A stretch of DNA of 5,918 bases from Dehalococcoidia bacterium (GTDB lineage: Bacteria; Chloroflexota; Dehalococcoidia; GIF9; AB-539-J10), in contig JAUWFX010000113.1 of NCBI GenBank assembly GCA_030606765.1, positions 1 through 5,918 of the forward strand, given 5' to 3'. Below, piece after piece: positions 1-4,978 of this stretch. The position numbers and the translations under genes were made by a program. The first letter of the stretch is position 1; each line of letters begins with the position of its first letter. Below the pieces are notes generated by a model, which searched no databases, was not told the origin of the DNA, and worked only from the letters and a program-made list of their open reading frames with translations.

Positions 1-816
1 AATTTGGTCTGTAGTGGGGCTGAACCTTTAGCTATTACCGATTGCCTTAACTTTGGTAATCCGGAAAAAGCTGATGGTTATTACCAGTTGAAAGAATGCA
101 TAAAGGGTATGGCACGAGCTTGTCGGGAGCTGAGGATTCCCGTGATAAGTGGTAATGTTAGCCTTTACAATGAAAGCAAAGGCGAAGCTATCTATCCCAC
201 TCCAGTGGTAGGCATGCTGGGGATTGTGGAGGACATAAGCAGACATTGCACTATGTCTTTTAAAAAGCGAGGTGACCTGGTATTTCTGCTGGGCGAGTCC
301 TCTCCCTTAACCAGTAGCTCTCAACCCCGATTTCATCGAGGCTCCAATGGCCTTGGTGCTAGCGAATACCTGGAGCTGGTACATGGCTTGGTGAGAGGGA
401 AACCAGGCATTGATTTGGATATGGAGAAAAGGGTGCAGCGCTGTTGTCTGGGGGCTATAAAGCGAGGGTTTATCAAGTCAGCCCACGATTGTTCCGAAGG
501 CGGTTTACTGGTAGCCATCGCTGAAAGTTGCATTTGTGGCGACATTGGTTTTAAAAGCGAAAACTGGAAAGTGACGAGGAGATTGGATTCTGCTTTCTTT
601 GGAGAGCATCAGTCACGGGTCGTAGTGTCAATGCCAGGCGATTCGGCAGTTAAATTGACTAAGCTAGCTAGAAAATGGCAGGTGCCGTTGACTTTGCTGG
701 GCAGAGTTGGCGCAAAGCGCTTAGTGGTGGAGGGCTATATTGATTTACCTCTGGCCAAGGTGAAAAGAGCCTGGCAGGATAGCCTTAAAAGACAAATTCT
801 AAGCACGAAATCCTGA
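1..816 (+). CDS. purL: Phosphoribosylformylglycinamidine synthase subunit PurL, C-terminal part (5' end outside window)
   Basis: PurL is the ATP-dependent FGAM synthase of de novo purine synthesis. It converts FGAR to FGAM in the cytoplasm, normally with PurQ and PurS supplying ammonia. The frame is open from base 1 to the TGA at 814-816, so about 271 residues are present of a protein that is usually about 730-750. The N-terminal part with the catalytic histidine is missing. Family motifs seen are VCSGAEPLAITDCLNFGNPEK (bases about 7-69), SGNVSLYNE (about 148-174), YPTPVVGMLGIVED (about 193-234, end of the second PurM-like N domain), AHDCSEGGLLVAIAES (about 481-528) and FGEHQSRVVVS (about 598-630). 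The last two lie in the second PurM-like C-terminal domain. The TTG at base 4 is an internal leucine, not a start. One oddity is about 15 extra residues between LLGES and LGASEYL, where the family usually has a short turn; this stretch carries a palindrome and is listed separately. Confidence 0.96.
   Translation, partial: NLVCSGAEPLAITDCLNFGNPEKADGYYQLKECIKGMARACRELRIPVISGNVSLYNESKGEAIYPTPVVGMLGIVEDISRHCTMSFKKRGDLVFLLGESSPLTSSSQPRFHRGSNGLGASEYLELVHGLVRGKPGIDLDMEKRVQRCCLGAIKRGFIKSAHDCSEGGLLVAIAESCICGDIGFKSENWKVTRRLDSAFFGEHQSRVVVSMPGDSAVKLTKLARKWQVPLTLLGRVGAKRLVVEGYIDLPLAKVKRAWQDSLKRQILSTKS
304..348 (+). repeat. In-frame palindromic insertion within purL
   Basis: This segment codes for roughly PLTSSSQPRFHRGSN, between the strand LVFLLGES and the conserved LGASEYL. 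From memory of the family, these two blocks are normally almost adjacent, so this reads as about 15 extra residues. It contains a hairpin: CCCCGAT at 325-331 and ATCGAGG at 335-341 pair over 7 positions with one mismatch, around a 3-base loop. The CCCCGAT...ATCGGGG type of palindrome is one I associate with dispersed intergenic repeats. The residues are serine-rich and polar, as expected for an exposed loop. The exact borders are uncertain by several codons, and copies elsewhere in the genome cannot be seen from here. Confidence 0.55.
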
Positions 817-935
817 ATGCTAAACAATGTCAAGCCACCAATGACAAAAACTCAAAACAGAATGAGTTTTGGTATTCGAATTTGGAATTTTGAATTTGTT
901 TCGAGCTTAGAAATTAGAATTTGAGATTTAATTAA
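817..935. repeat. AT-rich repeat-like spacer between purL and the DUF1015 gene
   Basis: The whole 119-base spacer is AT-rich and looks like a dispersed intergenic repeat. The left part (about 828-872) has an AATGACAAAA...CTCAAAAC...GTTTTGG layout with a perfect 8-base hairpin, AAAACTCA at 847-854 and TGAGTTTT at 863-870, with an 8-base loop. The right part holds three tandem heptamers GAATTTG / GAATTTT / GAATTTG at 878-898 and a further GAATTT at 917-922. From memory, sequences of this style recur many times in some anaerobe genomes. There is no T-run after the hairpin, so it is not a convincing terminator. No clear -35/-10 promoter is visible. The repeat-like sequence runs right up to the next start codon. 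Confidence 0.55.
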
Positions 936-2273
936 ATGGAAGTCTCTCCATTTCGAGGTATATGCTATAACCAAGGAATAGTTGGAGATTTAGCTCGTGT
1001 CCTTTGTCCTCCCTACGATGTTATCACTCCTGAACAGCAAAAACTTTACTACGAAAAAAGTAATTACAACGCTATTCGCCTGGAATTCCCCGCCGAAAGC
1101 CCGGAGCCGACAGGTGATAGATATCAAAGAGCAGCTATCAACTTTCAGCAATGGCTGAAGCACAGAGTTCTTCAGCTTGATAGCGTATCCAGCTTCTATT
1201 TACATGACCATCATTTTGAGTATTCAGGCGAAAAGAAGGTAAGGCGCGGGCTAATAGCTCGTGTTAAGCTCGAACCCTGGGGCAGCGGTATATATCCTCA
1301 CGAAGAAACATTTCCCAAAGCTAAAAGCGACCGTTTGCATTTAATGCGAGCTTGCCGGGCTAACTTCAGTCCATTGCTTTCTCTTTACCAAGGTTCTGAG
1401 CGAAAAATTGCCTCGATTTTATCTGAGACATCCCGAGCTAAGCCCATGATTGAGACATCAGTTCTCTCTCCCTCGACGGGAGGGGGTCAGGATGAGGGTG
1501 GAGAAGCTCATACTCTATGGGCGATATCTGAACCAGAAATCAAGCGGGAGCTAAGCCAATTTCTATCCTCTCAGCCCCTTTACATTGCTGATGGTCATCA
1601 CCGCTACGAAACAGCGTTGACTTACCAGCAAGAAAGAGCGAAAGAGCAATCTGATTCCTTTGACTTCTCTGTCATTGCGAGCGGAGCGAAGCAATCTCTA
1701 ACTGGCAAAGGAGCCTTTAATTATGTAATGCTGGAGTTAGTCGACTTTTCTGACCCTGGACTCGTTGTTCTACCTCTGCACAGGCTGGTGCGTAGTATAG
1801 CGCCCTCTATCTTAGGAGGGCTGGAAGACCAACTCAGAAACTTTTTCGTCCTTGAGTCTGTTCCCTTAAAAGCTGGTGACTGTCAGCTGCCAGCTGATAG
1901 CTGTTTGGGAATCCTGGGTTTACAGCCTGCCTCGTTGGTCGTATTGAAGAGGCGTCAAGATATTTCCCTTGAGGCCATGATGCCCGGTAACAGGTCCCAA
2001 GCTTATCGGCAGTTTAACGTTAGCATTCTTAATCATATTATTTTGGATAAGATGTTGGGTCTCACTTCAAAAGAAAACGTCGCTTATATCGTGGATTTGA
2101 AAGAAGCCTACCAGTGGATAAAGGAAGGGAAATATCAATTAGCTTTCCTATTAAATCCCCCGCAGCCGGAGATGGTCAAGGCTGTTGCCGATGCTCAAGA
2201 CAGGATGCCAAGCAAATCAACTTATTTTTACCCCAAGCCCCCCGCTGGTTTAATCATTAATCCTCTGGACTGA
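936..2273 (+). CDS. DUF1015 family protein (function unknown, serine-pathway neighbour)
   Basis: This is a complete 445-residue member of the DUF1015 family (COG4198), slightly longer than the roughly 410-430 I expect. Landmarks are the N-terminal PFRG motif, CPPYDVI (residues 24-30), NAIRLEFP (45-52), PHEETFP (121-127), ADGHHRYETA (218-227), LPLHRLV (279-285) and the C-terminal RMPSKSTYFYPKP block (423-435). No signal peptide or membrane segment is seen, so it is probably cytoplasmic. The biochemical role is unproven. The DGHHR block resembles the nucleotide-binding motif of ParB/Srx-fold proteins, a fold that includes the free-serine kinases SerK and SbnI; this is a weak, inferred link. From memory DUF1015 genes often lie beside serA and an aminotransferase, as here, although this copy converges on them. 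The ATG at 936 is chosen because it places the family N-terminus correctly, but the ribosome binding site before it is poor. Two, perhaps three, repeat-like stretches are inserted in frame and listed separately. Confidence 0.93.
   Translation: MEVSPFRGICYNQGIVGDLARVLCPPYDVITPEQQKLYYEKSNYNAIRLEFPAESPEPTGDRYQRAAINFQQWLKHRVLQLDSVSSFYLHDHHFEYSGEKKVRRGLIARVKLEPWGSGIYPHEETFPKAKSDRLHLMRACRANFSPLLSLYQGSERKIASILSETSRAKPMIETSVLSPSTGGGQDEGGEAHTLWAISEPEIKRELSQFLSSQPLYIADGHHRYETALTYQQERAKEQSDSFDFSVIASGAKQSLTGKGAFNYVMLELVDFSDPGLVVLPLHRLVRSIAPSILGGLEDQLRNFFVLESVPLKAGDCQLPADSCLGILGLQPASLVVLKRRQDISLEAMMPGNRSQAYRQFNVSILNHIILDKMLGLTSKENVAYIVDLKEAYQWIKEGKYQLAFLLNPPQPEMVKAVADAQDRMPSKSTYFYPKPPAGLIINPLD
1463..1503 (+). 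repeat. In-frame purine/pyrimidine palindrome within the DUF1015 gene
   Basis: The segment codes for roughly LSPSTGGGQDEGG (residues 177-189), a low-complexity linker just before the conserved HTLWAISEPE block. At DNA level it is a hairpin: CTCTCTCCC (1464-1472) pairs with GGGAGGGGG (1478-1486) over 9 positions, two of them G-T, around the loop TCGAC. A GTCAGGATGAGGGTG tail follows at 1486-1500. This hairpin-plus-tail pattern (CTCTCCCT..ACGGGAGAGGGTCAGGGTGAGGGTG type) matches a dispersed intergenic repeat I recall from many bacterial genomes. No clear target-site duplication is visible. The borders are estimated. Confidence 0.65.
1666..1699 (+). repeat. In-frame TCATTGCGAGC-type repeat within the DUF1015 gene
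   Basis: Bases 1670-1698 read as TGTCATTGCGAGC, then GGAGCGAAG, then CAATCTC. This is a classic dispersed repeat motif of bacterial intergenic DNA (recalled, not searched). ATTGC at 1674-1678 pairs with GCAAT at 1691-1695, and GAGCG occurs twice in tandem (1679-1688). TCTCT stands on both sides (1666-1670 and 1695-1699), which may be a duplicated target or simply part of the repeat. Here it is translated as SVIASGAKQSL (residues 245-255), between the helix ending QSDSF and the conserved block TGKGAFNYVM. The family normally runs through this point without these residues. The frame is kept. Confidence 0.75.
1871..1905 (+). repeat. Heptameric AGCTGNN tandem repeat within the DUF1015 gene
   Basis: Five 7-base units stand in a row: AGCTGGT, GACTGTC, AGCTGCC, AGCTGAT and AGCTGTT. 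Four of the five start with AGCTG, and two CAGCTG palindromes lie at 1884-1889 and 1891-1896. They encode about AGDCQLPADSC (residues 313-323), in a variable region between RNFFVLES and LGILGLQ. Seven-base phasing is independent of the codon period, which suggests a DNA repeat rather than a protein repeat. The unit is short and degenerate, and this part of the family is variable in length, so insertion is less certain than for the other two stretches in this gene. Confidence 0.4.
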
Positions 2274-2295
2274 CTGGGTTTGCAGAAAAGGCGAT

Positions 2296-3858
2296 TTATA
2301 GCTTTACTGCTTTGGCACTGTAAATACCGGGAAGGGCATGTATCTCCTGTAGCTGCTCTTCACCCAGTGGTTCGTCGAGAGCTAAAATCATGAGGGCTTT
2401 TCCTCGGGGCTGGAGTCTGGATAGGTGCATGGAACTGATATTAATACCGGCTTTACCGGCTATATTACCGATGGTGCCAACAAGCCCAGGTTGATCAATA
2501 TGGTCGCAGAAAAGGAAATATCCTCCACTGGGCACGATATCCATCCAGAAGTCATTAACCTGGACGATGTGGAGCTCACTATCTCTAATTGTGCCCGATA
2601 TTGCAGTGGTCCCCATATTGGTATTGACTTCCAGGGTAAGCAAGTTGGAGTAGTTCTGGCAGGTCGCCTCTTTTTCTTCGCTGATCTTCAAGCCACGCTG
2701 AGCGGCGATAAGACCGACGTTGACCAGGTTGATTCTTTCTTCGCTTGCTTGCTGTAATAGCCCGCTGATGAGCGCCGTCTTAATAGGATTGCAATCGTAA
2801 TTACTTACTCCGCCGCTATACTTGATGTGTATTGAGTTTATTTGTCCCTCCGTTAGTTGACTGGCGAGGTTGCCGATAGTTGCAGCTACTCTCATAAAGG
2901 GTGCCAGTTCGGGAGCTATGTGTGGAGCGTTAACAGCGTATTTGCTAAATCGTCCTTGAAGCACAGCCAGGACTTCTTCAGCGATGTCTTTGGCGATGCT
3001 GGTCTGCGCTTCAATTGTAGAAGCGCCCAGATGAGGGGTAACGATTATCTTGTCTTCTTTGAATAGAGGACTATCTGTTACTGGCTCATTGGTAAAGACG
3101 TCAAAGGCGGCGCCCGCTATTTTCCCAGTCTTAATTGCCTTGACTAATGCTGCCTCGTCAATCAATCCGCCCCGGGCACAATTGATAATCCGAGCCGTGG
3201 GCTTTAATTTTGCCAACGCCTTACTTCCAATTAGTTCCTTGGTAGCTGCTGTCAGCGGCACGTGAAGAGTGATAAAATCAGCTTCTTTGAGAAGCTGGTC
3301 CAGGGACACCATGTCTACTTTGAGATTGCGGGCATAGTCTTTAGAGACAAACGGGTCGTGGGCGACCACGCACATCTCAAAGCCCTGAGCCCGTTTGGCT
3401 ACTTCAGAGCCGACATTACCTAGGCCGATGATACCCAGTGTCTTATTTCTAAGTCCGCTGCCAACCATATCTTCCCTTTGCCATTTACCGGATTTAAGGC
3501 GACTATTTGCTTGTGGTATGTTACGTGCCAGGGCAAGCATGAGGGCGATGGTATGTTCTGCGGCAGCCACAGTATTGCCTGTGGGGGCGTTAACCACCAC
3601 AATGCCATTCCTGGTAGCGGCATCGACATCGATATTATCTGTGCCCACTCCGGCTCTGCCGATCACCTTAAGTTTCTTCCCCAATTCAATGACCTCTGCT
3701 CTCACTTGAGTTTGGCTGCGCACAATCAAAGCATCATAATCGCCAATTATAGCCTTCAGCTGCTCAGGCGCTAGCTTGGTCTTAATATCGACTTGAGCGT
3801 GGCTACGCAGAGATTGTATCCCTTCTTCAGCAATTGAGTCAGCGATTAAGATTTTCAT
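2296..3858 (-). CDS. serA: D-3-phosphoglycerate dehydrogenase (long, ACT-containing form)
   Basis: SerA oxidises 3-phosphoglycerate to 3-phosphohydroxypyruvate with NAD, the first step of the phosphorylated serine pathway, in the cytoplasm. The 520-residue length is typical of the long bacterial form (about 525). Domains seen are an N-terminal substrate-binding part with VRSQT and GRAGVGTDNID (67-77); a Rossmann NAD domain with GLGNVG (145-150) and an aspartate (D168) after its second strand, fitting NAD preference; catalytic R229 in NCARGGLID, E258 in NEP and H276 in PHLGAS; an intervening ASB-type domain at about 320-430; and a C-terminal ACT domain at about 448-520 (HIDQPGLVGTIGNIAGKAGINI), the usual site of serine feedback control. 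The ATG at 3856-3858 lies 7 bases after the aminotransferase stop. The only nearby ribosome-binding-like run, AAGGG (3870-3874), is about 11 bases upstream, so translation may be partly coupled. No insertion or frameshift is seen. Confidence 0.97.
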   Translation of the reverse strand: MKILIADSIAEEGIQSLRSHAQVDIKTKLAPEQLKAIIGDYDALIVRSQTQVRAEVIELGKKLKVIGRAGVGTDNIDVDAATRNGIVVVNAPTGNTVAAAEHTIALMLALARNIPQANSRLKSGKWQREDMVGSGLRNKTLGIIGLGNVGSEVAKRAQGFEMCVVAHDPFVSKDYARNLKVDMVSLDQLLKEADFITLHVPLTAATKELIGSKALAKLKPTARIINCARGGLIDEAALVKAIKTGKIAGAAFDVFTNEPVTDSPLFKEDKIIVTPHLGASTIEAQTSIAKDIAEEVLAVLQGRFSKYAVNAPHIAPELAPFMRVAATIGNLASQLTEGQINSIHIKYSGGVSNYDCNPIKTALISGLLQQASEERINLVNVGLIAAQRGLKISEEKEATCQNYSNLLTLEVNTNMGTTAISGTIRDSELHIVQVNDFWMDIVPSGGYFLFCDHIDQPGLVGTIGNIAGKAGINISSMHLSRLQPRGKALMILALDEPLGEEQLQEIHALPGIYSAKAVKL

Positions 3859-3865
3859 CTTTTGG

Positions 3866-4963
3866 TTAGCCCTTATTCGCTCGGGGTAGAGCTTTGTTTA
3901 ACGCCTCCAGTACCGACTTGATATCATCTTCGTCTACCGAGCCGAGATGGCCAATGCGAAAGATTTTGCCTGCTAGCTTCCTCTGGCCTCCGGCAATGAC
4001 TACATCATGCTCCTCCCTGAGCACCTGAATTAATTTAGGGACATCAATTTTGTCCATGGCGTTCACCGCCGTCACCGTGTTAGAGGCATAATCTTCTTGG
4101 GGGAAAAGGGTGAATCCCAGCGATTTGATTCCATTTCTCGCTATTTGAGCTACCTGCGCATGCCTGGCGAATATGTTGTTTAGTCCCTCTTTTAGCATTA
4201 AATTTAAAGTGGTATCAAGGGCATAGAAAATGGAGATAGCTGGTGTCCAGGGAGTTTGCCCTTTCTGAAGAAAATCTTTGGCTTTGCTGAAATCCCAATA
4301 ATAGCGTGGCATTTTCGCTTGAGCATGAGCCTGCCAGGCTTTTTCACTTACACTAACCATGGCTAGTCCGGGAGGCACCATCCATCCTTTTTGGGAACCA
4401 GTGACAACTATATCACAATGCCAGTCATCGGTAGGCAAATTGATGCAGCCCAGGCTTGAAATAGCGTCAACCAAGAGAAGTTTATCGAATTTCTTGACCA
4501 CGGCGCTTATGTCACCGAGCCTGTTAGTCATCCCTGTGGATGTTTCATTATGAGTTGCCAGGACTGCCTTAATATCGCCATCTTTGATACTGTCATGCTT
4601 CCTTAATACCTTTTCTACTGCATCAAGGTCAACTGCTTTCCCCCATTCAAAACTAAGGCGGATTACCTCAGCGCCATATCCTTCGGCGATATCGGCAAAG
4701 CGCTCACCGAAAGCTCCATTGGAGATGGATAATACCTTGTCACCCGGCGACAGGGTATTGACAATAGCTGCTTCCATGCCACCGGTGCCTGAAGCAGTAA
4801 GCAGGAAAACATCTCCTTTGGTCTGAAATGCCTGTTTTAGTTTCTCCGTTGTTGAATTGAGAATTTTGGCAAATTCTCCCCCCCGATGGTTTATCATTTG
4901 CCGACTCATGGCTTGAAGAGCTTGTGGCGGGCAAGGTGTTGGTCCTGGAACACGTAGCTGCAT
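3866..4963 (-). CDS. Class V aminotransferase, alanine-glyoxylate/serine-pyruvate type; probable phosphoserine-pathway transaminase
   Basis: This is a complete PLP-dependent fold-type I (class V) aminotransferase of 365 residues, usual for the group. Features are the N-terminal PGPTPCPP block, SGTGGMEAA (58-66) for PLP phosphate binding, HNETSTG (138-144), VDAISSLG with D166 facing the PLP ring nitrogen, SQKGW with Schiff-base lysine K192, TPWTPAIS (237-244), and FRIGHLG with the substrate-carboxylate arginine R336. Homologues are named alanine-glyoxylate or serine-pyruvate aminotransferase, and in older databases a soluble hydrogenase subunit. A related class V enzyme of Methanococcales has been reported to transaminate phosphohydroxypyruvate. 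Lying between tyrS and serA with gaps of 15 and 7 bases, it most likely fills the SerC role, but glyoxylate or pyruvate as amino acceptor cannot be excluded. The ATG at 4961-4963 is well supported by an AGGAAGG site 5 bases upstream. Confidence 0.93.
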   Translation of the reverse strand: MQLRVPGPTPCPPQALQAMSRQMINHRGGEFAKILNSTTEKLKQAFQTKGDVFLLTASGTGGMEAAIVNTLSPGDKVLSISNGAFGERFADIAEGYGAEVIRLSFEWGKAVDLDAVEKVLRKHDSIKDGDIKAVLATHNETSTGMTNRLGDISAVVKKFDKLLLVDAISSLGCINLPTDDWHCDIVVTGSQKGWMVPPGLAMVSVSEKAWQAHAQAKMPRYYWDFSKAKDFLQKGQTPWTPAISIFYALDTTLNLMLKEGLNNIFARHAQVAQIARNGIKSLGFTLFPQEDYASNTVTAVNAMDKIDVPKLIQVLREEHDVVIAGGQRKLAGKIFRIGHLGSVDEDDIKSVLEALNKALPRANKG

Positions 4964-4968
4964 TTTTA

Positions 4969-4975
4969 CCTTCCT
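4969..4975 (-). promoter_or_regulatory. Strong ribosome binding site of the aminotransferase gene
   Basis: Read on the - strand this is AGGAAGG, 5 bases before the ATG at 4961-4963. It lies within the 15-base gap after the tyrS stop codon (4979-4981). It fixes the aminotransferase start and shows that this gene is initiated independently on a shared transcript. It contrasts with the weak sites before serA and the DUF1015 gene. Confidence 0.85.
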
Positions 4976-4978
4976 TTC

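Noticed and set aside
847..870. Hairpin after purL as a rho-independent terminator
   Set aside because: The 8-base stem has only two G-C pairs and is followed by GGTATTCG rather than a T-run. It fits better as part of the repeat-like spacer.
1802..1821. GCCCTC...GAGGGC hairpin in the DUF1015 gene as another inserted repeat
   Set aside because: The protein here (SIAPSILGGLEDQL) looks like normal family sequence with no extra residues, so the 6-base stem is probably chance.
2425..2757. 110-residue open frame antisense to serA
   Set aside because: It lies entirely within serA, and serA matches its family over the full length. The antisense frame has no recognisable domain.
3395..3774. Overlapping + strand open frames opposite the serA NAD domain
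   Set aside because: They are opposite-strand shadows of a well-conserved gene and have composition typical of antisense frames.
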